This document shows, one piece after another, positions 15,768-26,081 of a stretch of 64,000 nt of DNA. Source of the stretch: Pelagerythrobacter sp041912895 (GTDB taxonomy: Bacteria > Pseudomonadota > Alphaproteobacteria > Sphingomonadales > Sphingomonadaceae); NCBI RefSeq assembly GCF_041912895.1, contig NZ_JAYSGI010000005.1:124001-188000 (forward strand), written 5' to 3'. The first letter of the stretch is position 1; each line of letters begins with the position of its first letter. The notes under the pieces are model-generated. The model was not told the origin of the DNA. It searched no databases and saw only the letters and a program-made list of their open reading frames with translations. A program made the position numbers and the translations under genes.

Positions 15768-16574
15768 CTACTGCCCCAGCGGCCGGGTGGTGCTGCGCGC
15801 CATCTTGCGCACGCGGCCGGGCAGCCAGCGGGAAGCGAAAGCGAGGCGGCGCGCGGTCTGGCCGACGAGCGTGTGCAGCCGCTCGCCGTGCACCGCGTCC
15901 CACGCCGCCTGCGCCACGTCGCCGACCGGGGTGATTTCCAGCCCAGCGGCCTTCACCCGATCGCGGATCGCTTCGTTGCTTTGCTGGTTGGGGGCGTGTT
16001 CGAGGAGCGGGGTGTCGATGAAGCCGGGGCACAGGCTGCGGACCTTGATGCCGAACTCGGCCCATTCGGCGTCGAGCGCCTCGGTCAGCCCGCGCACCCC
16101 GAACTTGGTCGCCGAATAGACCGACGCGCCGCTGGTGCCGTAAATGCCCGCCGCGCTCGCGGTGTTGAGCAGGCAGCTTCCCGGCGCCGATTTCGTGAGC
16201 CACGGCAACGCGGCCTGTGCGCCGAACAACACGCCCTTGAGGTTGATGTCGAGGCAGCGCTCGATCTCTTCCGCCGTGTTGTCCGACAGCGATCCGCCGA
16301 GCGGGATGCCCGCGTTGTTGGCGACGACGTCGATCCGCCCGCCCGCAGCGGTGGCGAACGAGGCGAGGGCGGTGTCCCATGCCGCGCGGTCGCGCACGTC
16401 GAACTTGTGCGAATAGGTGAAGCCGTGGCCGATCCCGGCGAGCGTCTGCTCCATGCCCTTGCCGTCGATATCGCCGACGCCGACGAACCAGCTGCGTTCG
16501 CCGAAAAACTGCGCGATCGCGCGCCCGATGCCCGACGCGCCGCCGGTTATGAAGATCGCCTTGCGCTCCGCCAC
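15768..16574 (-). CDS. Short-chain dehydrogenase/reductase
   Basis: A 268-residue classical SDR. It carries the NAD(P) motif TGGASGIG (residues 10-17), NNAG (86-89), and the catalytic Ser140 and Tyr153-x3-Lys157 (VYSATK). Asp35 in VGVGDIDG suggests NAD(H) preference. The C-terminal 60 residues are basic (RWLPGRVRKMARST), which could mean membrane association. The substrate cannot be told from the sequence. It stands alone between convergent phhB and the S9 peptidase. Confidence 0.9.
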   Translation of the reverse strand: MAERKAIFITGGASGIGRAIAQFFGERSWFVGVGDIDGKGMEQTLAGIGHGFTYSHKFDVRDRAAWDTALASFATAAGGRIDVVANNAGIPLGGSLSDNTAEEIERCLDINLKGVLFGAQAALPWLTKSAPGSCLLNTASAAGIYGTSGASVYSATKFGVRGLTEALDAEWAEFGIKVRSLCPGFIDTPLLEHAPNQQSNEAIRDRVKAAGLEITPVGDVAQAAWDAVHGERLHTLVGQTARRLAFASRWLPGRVRKMARSTTRPLGQ

Positions 16575-16603
16575 GTTTGCCTCTCCCGAAAAGAGCCAGC
16601 CCC

Positions 16604-16645
16604 GAAAAAAACAGGCCGCGCGAGGGATTACCCTCGCGCGGCCTG
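16604..16645 (-). terminator. Rho-independent terminator of the S9 peptidase gene
   Basis: A perfect 15-bp stem (CAGGCCGCGCGAGGG at 16612-16626 and its complement at 16631-16645) with an ATTA loop is followed on the minus strand by seven T residues. It lies 24 bases past the peptidase stop and separates that gene from the SDR gene transcribed in the same direction. Confidence 0.92.
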
Positions 16646-16669
16646 CTTTGCCAGCGCTTTACGTAAGCG

Positions 16670-18739
<2,070 letters not shown>

Positions 18740-18802
18740 GTCTAATTCCCCCCTTTTGCCCATGACGGACGTGCTTCGGGAACGGTCAAATCGACCAACC
18801 CC

Positions 18803-19420
18803 TTACAGCGCCGGATTGTTGTAGCAGTGCCAGGTCAGAATCGCGACCGCGCCGCGATGCGGCCGCCAGCCTTCGGCCAGCGCGCGGGTTTCCTTTTCGG
18901 AAGGGCGCGCCTCCAGCCCCAGGATCTTCCCGATCCCGGCCTGCACCGCCAGATCGCCCGCAGGCCAGATATCGGGGCGCCCTTCGGCGAAGAGCAGGTA
19001 GATTTCGGCGGTCCAGCGGCCGATGCCCTTGATCTGCGTGAGTTCGGCGATGGCCTCCTCGTCGTCTTTCGGCAGCGACGCGAAATCGATCGCCCCGGCC
19101 TCGACCAGTTCGCACAGGCTGCGGGCGTAGCCCTGCTTCTGGCGCGAGAGGCCGCAGGCGCGCAGGGTGTCGAAATCGCGCGCCAGCAGGTCGGCCGAGG
19201 GAATTTCGGGGCCGAGCTCGGCCTCCAGCTTCGTCCACATGCTGGCGGCGGCGGCGACCGAGACCTGCTGGCCGACGATCGCGCGTAGCAGCGTCTGGTA
19301 GCCGGTCGGGCGGATGCGCGGTTCGGGATAGCCGACGCGCTCCACCGCCGCCGCCAACCGCGGTTCGCGCAATGCGGCCGCATCGATCCCCGCGCGCAGT
19401 TGCCCAGCCGTCAATCCCAT
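18803..19420 (-). CDS. DNA-3-methyladenine glycosylase II (AlkA-type)
   Basis: A 205-residue HhH-GPD base-excision glycosylase that removes alkylated purines. The helix-hairpin-helix is TQIKGIGRWTAEIYLLFA (about residues 128-145), followed by the catalytic Asp156 in WPAGDLAVQ. It lacks the N-terminal domain of E. coli AlkA, as is usual for the short alphaproteobacterial form. It is divergent from the ferredoxin gene, with about 92 bases between them. Confidence 0.92.
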   Translation of the reverse strand: MGLTAGQLRAGIDAAALREPRLAAAVERVGYPEPRIRPTGYQTLLRAIVGQQVSVAAAASMWTKLEAELGPEIPSADLLARDFDTLRACGLSRQKQGYARSLCELVEAGAIDFASLPKDDEEAIAELTQIKGIGRWTAEIYLLFAEGRPDIWPAGDLAVQAGIGKILGLEARPSEKETRALAEGWRPHRGAVAILTWHCYNNPAL

Positions 19421-19512
19421 CGCGTTCGCTTGCCTTCATCCGCTCGTTTGCCTTACAGGCGCGCGCAACGCGGCCTGCAATATGCCGCCGAGCCATAAGG
19501 GAAGTGCGCGCA

Positions 19513-19830
19513 ATGCCCAAGCTGATCGTGGTCAACCGCAGCGGAGAGGAATCGGCGATCGACGTCGACGATGGCCTGACGGTGATGGAAGCGATCCGCG
19601 ACAACGGCTTCGACGAACTGCTCGCGCTGTGCGGCGGATGCTGTTCCTGCGCGACGTGCCACGTCCATGTCGACCCGGCGTTCGCCGACAAGCTGCCCCC
19701 GATCAGCGAGGACGAGGACGACCTGCTCGAATCGAGCGATCACCGCGACGCTAATTCGCGCCTCGGCTGTCAGGTGCCCTTCACCGCCGATCTCGACGGG
19801 CTCAAGGTGACGATCGCACAGGAAGACTGA
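19513..19830 (+). CDS. Adrenodoxin-type [2Fe-2S] ferredoxin
   Basis: A 105-residue ferredoxin of the vertebrate/adrenodoxin class. The cluster ligands are Cys40, Cys46 and Cys49 (C-X5-C-X2-C) and Cys86 (RLGCQVPF). Two extra cysteines, 43 and 44, sit inside the cluster loop. The start MPKLIVVNRSGEE is supported by family length; an earlier Met would add 47 Arg-rich residues. Such ferredoxins in Sphingomonadales pass electrons to P450s or oxygenases, or serve Fe-S cluster assembly. No P450 or oxygenase is nearby, so the partner is unknown. Confidence 0.93.
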   Translation: MPKLIVVNRSGEESAIDVDDGLTVMEAIRDNGFDELLALCGGCCSCATCHVHVDPAFADKLPPISEDEDDLLESSDHRDANSRLGCQVPFTADLDGLKVTIAQED

Positions 19831-19891
19831 GGCGCGGGAGAGGCAAGGCTGAATTCGCCCGGGCAAACCGCATCTGCGTTGCGCGGCGGCG

Positions 19892-19910
19892 GGTGAGCGC
19901 CTAGCTCACC
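19892..19910 (+). promoter_or_regulatory. Hairpin immediately upstream of the cysteine synthase start
   Basis: A perfect 7-bp stem GGTGAGC/GCTCACC with a GCCTA loop ends 4 bases before the cysK ATG. The only Shine-Dalgarno-like bases (GGTGAG) are in its left arm. Folding could affect ribosome binding. Confidence 0.4.
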
Positions 19911-19914
19911 GGGC

Positions 19915-20916
19915 ATGACCGCACCCGCGCCCGTTTCCAATCCGCTCGATCTCATCGGCAATACGCCGCTCGTCCTGCTCAAGGGGCCGAGCGAGGCCGC
20001 CGGCTGCGAAATCTGGGGCAAGTGCGAGTTCGCCAATCCCGGCGCCAGCGTGAAGGATCGCGCCGCGCTCGGGATCATCCGCGACGCCGAGGCGCGCGGC
20101 GAACTGAAACCCGGCGGCTGCGTGGTCGAAGGCACCGCGGGCAACACCGGGATCGGCATCGCCCTGGTCGCGGGCGCGCTGGGTTATCGCGCGATCATCG
20201 TCATGCCCGACAACCAGAGCCGCGAGAAGATGGCCACGTTGCGCGCGCTGGGCGCCGAGCTGGTGCTGGTGCCGCCGACCAAGTATTCGGATTGCAACCA
20301 CTTCGTCCACACCAGCCGCCGGCTGGCGGAGGAAACCGCAGGCGCGGTCTGGGCCAACCAGTTCGACAACACGGCGAACCGCAAGGCGCATATCGAGGGC
20401 ACCGCGGCCGAGCTGTGGGAGCAGATGGACGGCCGGATCGACGGCTTCACCTGTTCCGCGGGCACCGGCGGGACGATCGCGGGCGTGGGTATGGGGCTCA
20501 AGGAACGCGACGAGACGATCACGATCGCGCTCACCGATCCGCACGGCGCCGCATTGTTCAACTACTACGCGAACGGCGAATTGCAGGCCGAAGGCAGCTC
20601 GGTGGCCGAGGGCATCGGGCAGGGCCGGATCACCGGCAACCTCGAAGGCGCTCCGATCGATACGCAGTTTCGCGTGTCGGACGAGGAAGGCCTCGAATGG
20701 GTCGGGCGGCTGCTGCGCGAGGAAGGGCTGTGCCTCGGCCTGTCGTCCGGCATCAACGTGGCCGGGGCGATCGCGCTGGGCCGCGAGCTCGGCAAGGGAT
20801 CGCGCGTGGCGACGATCCTGTGCGACACGGGCTTTCGTTACCTCTCGACGCTCTACGATCGCGCGTGGCTCGAATCGAAGGGATTGCCGCCGTTCGACTG
20901 GCTCGGGCGCAATTGA
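19915..20916 (+). CDS. cysK: Cysteine synthase family PLP enzyme
   Basis: A 333-residue O-acetylserine sulfhydrylase-type enzyme. It makes cysteine from O-acetylserine and sulfide. The PLP lysine is Lys47 in NPGASVKDRAA. The phosphate and substrate loop is TAGNTG (residues 74-79), and the second cofactor loop is SAGTGGTIAG. The slightly long C-terminus and DNQSREK substrate loop resemble the eukaryote-like/CysK2 group, so exact sulfur-donor specificity is uncertain. It fits with the sulfate/sulfite reduction genes 30 kb downstream. Confidence 0.9.
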   Translation: MTAPAPVSNPLDLIGNTPLVLLKGPSEAAGCEIWGKCEFANPGASVKDRAALGIIRDAEARGELKPGGCVVEGTAGNTGIGIALVAGALGYRAIIVMPDNQSREKMATLRALGAELVLVPPTKYSDCNHFVHTSRRLAEETAGAVWANQFDNTANRKAHIEGTAAELWEQMDGRIDGFTCSAGTGGTIAGVGMGLKERDETITIALTDPHGAALFNYYANGELQAEGSSVAEGIGQGRITGNLEGAPIDTQFRVSDEEGLEWVGRLLREEGLCLGLSSGINVAGAIALGRELGKGSRVATILCDTGFRYLSTLYDRAWLESKGLPPFDWLGRN

Positions 20917-20946
20917 CTGGAGCGGCGGTTGCGCTAGCCTGAGGCG

Positions 20947-21324
20947 ATGCGCAGCATTTCCGACATTTTCGGCGGTAGGCGCCCTCGTGCAGCCCCGGTC
21001 GAGGAGGGCGCGGTCGGGCCTGGCTCGGCTCGCTCCGAATCGATCTATCGCTTGCAGGTGGGGCTCACCGGCCTCGCCGCGATCCTGCTGATGATCGCGC
21101 TGGCCAACGTCATCATGGATCGCGCCAATCGGACCGAAGCCGCGAGCCTGCCGGAAGCCGCGGCGACGGTCGCACCGAGCCCGAGCGCAACCCAGCAGAG
21201 CGATCCGCTCGCCGAGGTCGGCGTCGTGCCCGACATGCCGGCGAGCAGCCCCACGGCGACGCCGACCGCAGCGCCTGCCCCCGCGCTAGCGCCCGAGCAG
21301 GACGATGCGCCCGACGCGCGGTAG
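20947..21324 (+). CDS. Small single-pass membrane protein, unknown
   Basis: A 125-residue protein with one strong hydrophobic helix at residues 38-57 (LTGLAAILLMIALANVIMD), a short cytoplasmic N-terminus and an Ala/Pro/Thr-rich, probably periplasmic tail. No domain is recognised. The last 20 bases overlap the next gene, so the two are co-expressed and may work together. Low-complexity composition lowers confidence that the tail folds. Confidence 0.72.
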   Translation: MRSISDIFGGRRPRAAPVEEGAVGPGSARSESIYRLQVGLTGLAAILLMIALANVIMDRANRTEAASLPEAAATVAPSPSATQQSDPLAEVGVVPDMPASSPTATPTAAPAPALAPEQDDAPDAR

Positions 21325-22069
21325 GCTCGGCCTGATCGTGGCGGGAATCGCGGTCGTCTGCGCGGCCGCGGCCTGGGCGCTCACGGGCGGTGCGCGCGAC
21401 AAGCCGTCGCTGGGCCTGTTCACTACGCTGCCGATCTACTGGGCCGAAACCGCCGCACTGTCCGACATGCTCGATCGGGAAACGCGAACCGGTTGGGCGC
21501 GCGGCGCGCTCGAGGAACGCTACGAGCTCGTGCCGCTCGATACGCTCGCCCGGCCCGACGGTTCGGCGAGAGGGCTGGCGCGGGTCGATGCCCTGCTGCT
21601 CGCCCAGCCGCGCGCGCTCTCGCCGCAGGAGAATGTCGCGCTCGACGACTGGGTCCGCGCCGGCGGGCGGGTGCTGGTCTTCGCCGACCCGCTGCTGACC
21701 GCGGAATCGCGCTTTCCGATCGGCGATCGCCGCCGGCCGCAGGATGTCGCGCTGCTTTCGCCCATCCTGCGCCGCTGGGGGCTGGAGATGCGGTTCGATC
21801 CCGATCAGCCGGGCGGCGAAAGGATCGTCGAAACCGACCTCGCGCCGCTGCCCGTCAACCTCGCCGGGACGCTCCATCTGGTGGAAGGGGCGGCGACGGG
21901 TTGCTGGATCGCCTACGATCGCCTGTTCGCCCAGTGCGCCGTCGGCAATGGGGTCGCCACCGTGATCGCCGATGCGGCGCTGTTCGAAGAGCCGGCGGAC
22001 GGTGGCGTACAGGCACGTGCCGCGGCGCTGGACTGGCTGACCGGCACCGCATTCGCGAGCGATCGATAG
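21305..22069 (+). CDS. Membrane-anchored GldG/DUF4350-like protein
   Basis: A 254-residue protein with an N-terminal anchor or signal (residues 9-27) and a periplasmic domain. The domain resembles the GATase-like fold of DUF4350 or the GldG subunit of ABC-type gliding/transport systems. Supporting stretches are LFTTLPIYW near the start, VDALLLAQPRALSPQENVAL and AGGRVLVFADPLL. The companion genes usually found with such proteins (MoxR ATPase, DUF58, DUF4129 or ABC subunits) are absent here; the overlapping 125-residue membrane protein is the only partner. Function is unknown. It is the last gene before the dcw cluster. Confidence 0.75.
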   Translation: MRPTRGRLGLIVAGIAVVCAAAAWALTGGARDKPSLGLFTTLPIYWAETAALSDMLDRETRTGWARGALEERYELVPLDTLARPDGSARGLARVDALLLAQPRALSPQENVALDDWVRAGGRVLVFADPLLTAESRFPIGDRRRPQDVALLSPILRRWGLEMRFDPDQPGGERIVETDLAPLPVNLAGTLHLVEGAATGCWIAYDRLFAQCAVGNGVATVIADAALFEEPADGGVQARAAALDWLTGTAFASDR

Positions 22070-22397
22070 CCCATTCGGGGACTACACGGGACCAGCCGGG
22101 TCCGGAGGCGTAAAGCGACGGCTTTTTGGGGATTTCTGGTCGCAGTGCGTCGGGGTGGCGCGAGAGGACGTGAGAAAGATACCATTGTTTATCAAGTATT
22201 TATAAATCAATCCCCTGTAATCCCCTACTTTTCCCTTCCTTCCCGCCCCAGCACCGATTACAAATGCCTTCCATCGGACAGGTCGTTTCGTGTCGCGCCC
22301 CGATTCGCGAGGGGCGACCCGCAGTTGCATGCGCGATTGCGGGGGCGGGGAAGGTCTGTCCGGACGAGCAACCCTTGGGCGATAGGGGCGGGGCGAA
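22070..22397 (+). promoter_or_regulatory. dcw cluster upstream region with 10-bp-phased repeats
   Basis: This 328-base stretch holds no gene. It contains an AT-rich island at about 22175-22210 (including TATTTATAAATC) in otherwise GC-rich DNA, a likely promoter zone. Next to it three C-runs end at 22215, 22225 and 22235. On the minus strand they read AAGGGAAAAG, TAGGGGATTA and CAGGGGATTG at an exact 10-base period. MraZ is known to bind short G-rich repeats with a 10-bp period upstream of its own gene, so these are candidate MraZ boxes. Confidence 0.5.
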
Positions 22398-22901
22398 GTG
22401 CCGGAGGCGCAGAATTTCACGGGATTTAGCGGTCAGGCCTTTTCGCTGCTCGGCGAAAAGGGGCGCTATGTCCTGCCGCCCGCCTTCCGCAATCTGGTGA
22501 AGGAATCGAGCGACGGGCGCACGCTGTGCATCGACCGTCATGCAAAACTCGATTGCCTGGTCGGCTTCGGCCTGTCGCGTCACGACGAACTCGAGGCCCA
22601 GCTCGACCGCGAGGAGGACCTCGCGTGGAAGCGCGAGCGCGATTTCGACCGCGACGTGCGCGCCGCGCAGCTGTTCGGCTATTCGCGCGTGCCGTTCGAC
22701 GACAGCGGCCGCTTCATCATGCCGCCGCACCTCGTCCGCCTCGGCAAGATCGACGACCAGCTCTATTTCCACGGCCTCGGCCGTTTCTTCACCATCTGGA
22801 ATCCGGCCGAACTCGCGCGGATGAACGACGACTGGGCGGGGGCGAAGGAGGCCTGCGCCGATTTCGTCGCCGAGCAGCAAGCCAAGGCGAAGCGCAAGTG
22901 A
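22398..22901 (+). CDS. mraZ: Transcriptional regulator MraZ
   Basis: A 167-residue protein with two SpoVT-AbrB-like halves (GEKGRYVLPPAFRN and DDSGRFIMPPHLVR). It is the conserved first gene of the dcw cluster. MraZ forms a ring and, in E. coli, represses its own promoter. It begins with GTG; the preceding GGGGCGGGGCGAA supplies a G-rich ribosome site. The tail beyond residue 145 is lysine-rich. Its stop overlaps rsmH as GTGA. Confidence 0.95.
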   Translation: MPEAQNFTGFSGQAFSLLGEKGRYVLPPAFRNLVKESSDGRTLCIDRHAKLDCLVGFGLSRHDELEAQLDREEDLAWKRERDFDRDVRAAQLFGYSRVPFDDSGRFIMPPHLVRLGKIDDQLYFHGLGRFFTIWNPAELARMNDDWAGAKEACADFVAEQQAKAKRK

Positions 22902-23845
22902 CCGGCGCGGCCGACGCCCCGCACGTTCCGGTGCTGCTGCGCGAAGTGCTCGCCGCGCTCGACCCACGTCCCGGCGACGTGATCGTCGACGCCACTTTCG
23001 GCGCGGGCGGCTACACCCGCGCGCTGCTCGACGCGGGCGCGACCGTCCATGCCTTCGATCGCGACCCGGATGCGATCGCCGCCGGAAACGGCTGGCCCGA
23101 AACCACCGAGCAGCCGCCGCGGCTGGTGCTCCACCCGCGCCGCTTTTCCGAAATGGTCGCCGCGATGGCCGAAGCCGGGATCGCGCAGGTCGACGGGATC
23201 GCGATGGATATCGGCGTGTCCTCGATGCAGCTCGACCAGGCCGAGCGCGGCTTCGCCTTTTCCGCCGACGGGCCACTCGACATGACGATGGGCCGCACCC
23301 GCCCCAACGCCGCCGACTTCGTCAACGAAGCGGGCGAAGGCGAGATCGCCGACGTGCTCTATCAGTACGGCGAGGAGCGGCAGTCGCGCCGGGTCGCGCG
23401 GGCGATCGTCGCCGCCCGCCCGCTCGAAACGACGGGCGATCTCGCGCGCGTGGTCCGCAAGGCGCTCGGCCATCATCCCGGCGCGCCGAAGGACCCGGCG
23501 ACGCGCAGCTTCCAGGCGATCCGCATCCACGTGAACGCCGAGCTGGATGAACTGACGCAGGGCCTCGCCGCCGCCGAAAACCTGCTGCGCGAAGGCGGCC
23601 GGCTGGCGGTGGTCAGCTTCCACAGCCTCGAGGACCGGATCGTGAAGCGCTTCCTGCGCGAAGCCTCGGCCCGCACCGGCGGCTCGCGCCACTTGCCGAT
23701 GGCCGAGGCCGAGCCGGCGATCTTCGCCGGCGTATCGAAGGCGATCCGCCCCTCGGAGGCCGAGACCGCGGGCAATCCCCGCGCGCGCTCGGCCACGTTG
23801 CGCCATGCGGTGCGCACCGCCGCCCCGGCGCGGGAGGCTGCGTGA
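22898..23845 (+). CDS. rsmH: 16S rRNA (cytosine-1402-N4)-methyltransferase
   Basis: A 315-residue RsmH (MraW). It methylates C1402 of 16S rRNA in the ribosomal P site. The SAM motif is VDATFGAGGYTRALL, and the family motifs DIGVSSMQLDQAERGF and VVSFHSLEDRIVKRF are complete. The GTG start overlaps mraZ by 4 bases. Second gene of the dcw unit, as in most bacteria. Confidence 0.97.
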   Translation: MTGAADAPHVPVLLREVLAALDPRPGDVIVDATFGAGGYTRALLDAGATVHAFDRDPDAIAAGNGWPETTEQPPRLVLHPRRFSEMVAAMAEAGIAQVDGIAMDIGVSSMQLDQAERGFAFSADGPLDMTMGRTRPNAADFVNEAGEGEIADVLYQYGEERQSRRVARAIVAARPLETTGDLARVVRKALGHHPGAPKDPATRSFQAIRIHVNAELDELTQGLAAAENLLREGGRLAVVSFHSLEDRIVKRFLREASARTGGSRHLPMAEAEPAIFAGVSKAIRPSEAETAGNPRARSATLRHAVRTAAPAREAA

Positions 23846-24363
23846 TGATCGCCGGCAGCCGCCTGCGCCAGATCGGTTGGGCGGTGGTCCTCAGCGTCTG
23901 CCTCGCGGGCTTCGTCGTGCTCACCTTCCGGGTGAACGCCGTGAAGAGCGAGGTCCGCCTTGCCGAGCGGCAGATCGTCTCGCTCGAGCGCGAGAAGCTC
24001 ATGCTCGAGACCGAGTTCGAGACGCGGGTCAACCAGCAGCAGCTCGCCGACTGGAACCGGGTCGAATTCGGCTATCAGGCGCCGCGCGCCGACCAGTTTC
24101 TCGACAACGAGCGCCAGCTCGCCGCGCTCGGCCTGCCGCGCGCGCTGGGCGCACCCGAGCCGATCCGCGTCGCCCGCGCGCCGACGGTCGAGGAAAGCGG
24201 CTTCCCCGCGATGGTCTCGCCCATCACCGGCCAGCCCGCCAGCGCTGCCGAGCCCTCGCACGACGACGGGGGGCGTCAGGAGCTGTCGGCCACGCGTTCG
24301 CTGGCCGAGCGGCTGTCGGGCGGTGCGCGGCTCGGCGCAGCGCTCGCGGAGGCGTCGGAATGA
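23845..24363 (+). CDS. ftsL: Cell division protein FtsL (long form)
   Basis: A 172-residue bitopic membrane protein: cytoplasmic MIAGSRLRQI, one helix at residues 11-28, then a coiled coil at about 33-66 (heptad-like VRLAERQIVSLEREKLMLET). It is identified by structure and position between rsmH and ftsI. FtsL partners FtsB and FtsQ and activates FtsWI. It is longer than the enterobacterial protein (about 120 residues) because of an extended, Ala/Pro-rich periplasmic tail. The ATG chosen overlaps the rsmH stop (TGATG) with GGGAGG 7 bases upstream; a GTG one codon earlier is possible. Confidence 0.85.
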   Translation: MIAGSRLRQIGWAVVLSVCLAGFVVLTFRVNAVKSEVRLAERQIVSLEREKLMLETEFETRVNQQQLADWNRVEFGYQAPRADQFLDNERQLAALGLPRALGAPEPIRVARAPTVEESGFPAMVSPITGQPASAAEPSHDDGGRQELSATRSLAERLSGGARLGAALAEASE

Positions 24364-26081
24364 ACGCGCTCAGCGTCAGCACGGCGATCTCGACCGGCCG
24401 GGTCAACCTCATCACCAACCGCCAGCGCTCGCTCACCGTGGCGCGCTGGCGGGCGCTGTGGCTGGCAATGGTGTTCGTCTCGATCGGCGCGGTCGCGCTC
24501 GTCCGGCTGGCCTTTCTGGGCGTGAGCGACAGCGCGACGACGGTGACCTCGCTCGAGCAGGCACTGCTGCCGCCGCGCGGCGAGATCACCGATCGCAATG
24601 GCATCCCGCTGGCCCGCGCCTTCCCCGCCTACGCGCTGTGGTACAATCCCGAGGCGCTCGGCGAAAGCGGCGCGCCGCTGGTGAAGAGCCCGCAGCAGGT
24701 CGCCGACGAACTGATGGCGATCTTCCCCGACCTCGACCGCGAGGAACTGGTCGAGACGCTCGACGCGGGCAAGGCGACCTACCTGCGCCGCCGGGTGCTG
24801 CCCGAGGATGCCAATCGGGTGCAGGCAATCGGCGAACTGGCGCTCGAAATGCCGCACGAAAACGACCGGCACTATCCCCAGGGATCGATGGCGGCGCACG
24901 CGCTTGGCTATATCGACGCCTCGGGCAACGGCCAGGTCGGCATGGAGCAGGTACTCGACGAAAGGCTCAAGGATCCCGCGCTCCGCGGCCAGCCGGTCGC
25001 GCTGTCGATCGACATGCGCGTGCAGGGCGCGCTGGAAGACGAACTGCGCCGCGGGATGCTGTCGGTCAACGCCGTGGGCGCGGCGGGCATCGTGCTCGAC
25101 GTCGATACCGGCGAAGTGCTGGCGCTCGCCTCGCTGCCGGAATTCAATCCGAACAAGATCGACGTCGAAGGCGAATCGTACATGTTCAACCGGGTGACCA
25201 ACCAGGTCTACGAGCTCGGTTCGACCTTCAAGCCGCTGACCGTGGCGGCGGCGATCGACGCGGGCGTGGTCCGCGATTTCGGCCGCCGGTACGACGCGTC
25301 GCCGGTGCCGATCGGGGGCTTCACGATCAGGGACAGCCACCCGCTCGGCGCGACGCTCAACGTGCCGGAGGCGCTGATCCATTCCTCCAACACCGTCACC
25401 GCGCGGATCGCGGACGAACTCGGTGCGAAGCGGTTGCGCCAGACGATGATCGACCTCGGCATGAACGAGCGGCCCTATATCGAGCTGCCCGCGCGTGGGT
25501 TTCCGATCTGGCCGGGCAAGGACTGGCCCCGCATCCGCAACATGACGGTCGGCTACGGCCACGGTATCGCGGTCACCCCGCTGCACCTCGCCAGCGCCTA
25601 TGCCGCGATGGTGAACGGCGGCGTGTGGCGTCCGGCGACGATGCACAAGCTCGCAGCCGGCGAGGCGCCGCGCGGTCGCCGCGTGTTCAAGGCCTCGACC
25701 AGCGCGCGGATGCGCCAGTTGCTGCGCATGATCTCGGTCTACGGAACCGGACGCAGCGCCGACGCGCCCGGCTATCGCGTGGGCGGCAAGACCGGATCGG
25801 CGGAAAAGCCCGGCGCGGGCGGCTATCGCCGGTCCAGCCTGATCTCGACTTTCGCCGCGGCTTTCCCGATGGACCGCCCGCGCTATGTCGTGGTCGCCAT
25901 GCTCGACGAACCGCAGGGCACCACCGCCAGCTCGTTCCAGCGCACCGCCGCGTGGAACGCCGCGCCGATCGTCGGCAATCTCGTTCCGCGCATCGGCCCC
26001 TTGCTCGGCATCCGCCCCGACGACGCGCGCGACGTCGATATCAGCGACCTGCGCCCGCTGATCGGCGGAGGGGGCGAATGA
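24360..26081 (+). CDS. ftsI: Septal peptidoglycan transpeptidase FtsI (PBP3)
   Basis: A 573-residue class B penicillin-binding protein that cross-links septal peptidoglycan. An N-terminal anchor (about residues 33-53) is followed by the pedestal domain (LPPRGEITDRNGIPLA) and the transpeptidase domain. The active-site motifs are Ser288-TFK291, Ser342-Ser-Asn344 and Lys477-Thr-Gly479. The ATG overlaps ftsL by ATGA. It acts with FtsW, encoded further down the same cluster. Confidence 0.97.
   Translation: MNALSVSTAISTGRVNLITNRQRSLTVARWRALWLAMVFVSIGAVALVRLAFLGVSDSATTVTSLEQALLPPRGEITDRNGIPLARAFPAYALWYNPEALGESGAPLVKSPQQVADELMAIFPDLDREELVETLDAGKATYLRRRVLPEDANRVQAIGELALEMPHENDRHYPQGSMAAHALGYIDASGNGQVGMEQVLDERLKDPALRGQPVALSIDMRVQGALEDELRRGMLSVNAVGAAGIVLDVDTGEVLALASLPEFNPNKIDVEGESYMFNRVTNQVYELGSTFKPLTVAAAIDAGVVRDFGRRYDASPVPIGGFTIRDSHPLGATLNVPEALIHSSNTVTARIADELGAKRLRQTMIDLGMNERPYIELPARGFPIWPGKDWPRIRNMTVGYGHGIAVTPLHLASAYAAMVNGGVWRPATMHKLAAGEAPRGRRVFKASTSARMRQLLRMISVYGTGRSADAPGYRVGGKTGSAEKPGAGGYRRSSLISTFAAAFPMDRPRYVVVAMLDEPQGTTASSFQRTAAWNAAPIVGNLVPRIGPLLGIRPDDARDVDISDLRPLIGGGGE

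Noticed and set aside
22376..22395. MraZ boxes on the plus strand just before the mraZ GTG (TTGGGCGATAGGGGCGGGGC)
   Set aside because: G-runs are not spaced at a regular 10 bp and more likely serve as the ribosome site; the phased copies further upstream are better.
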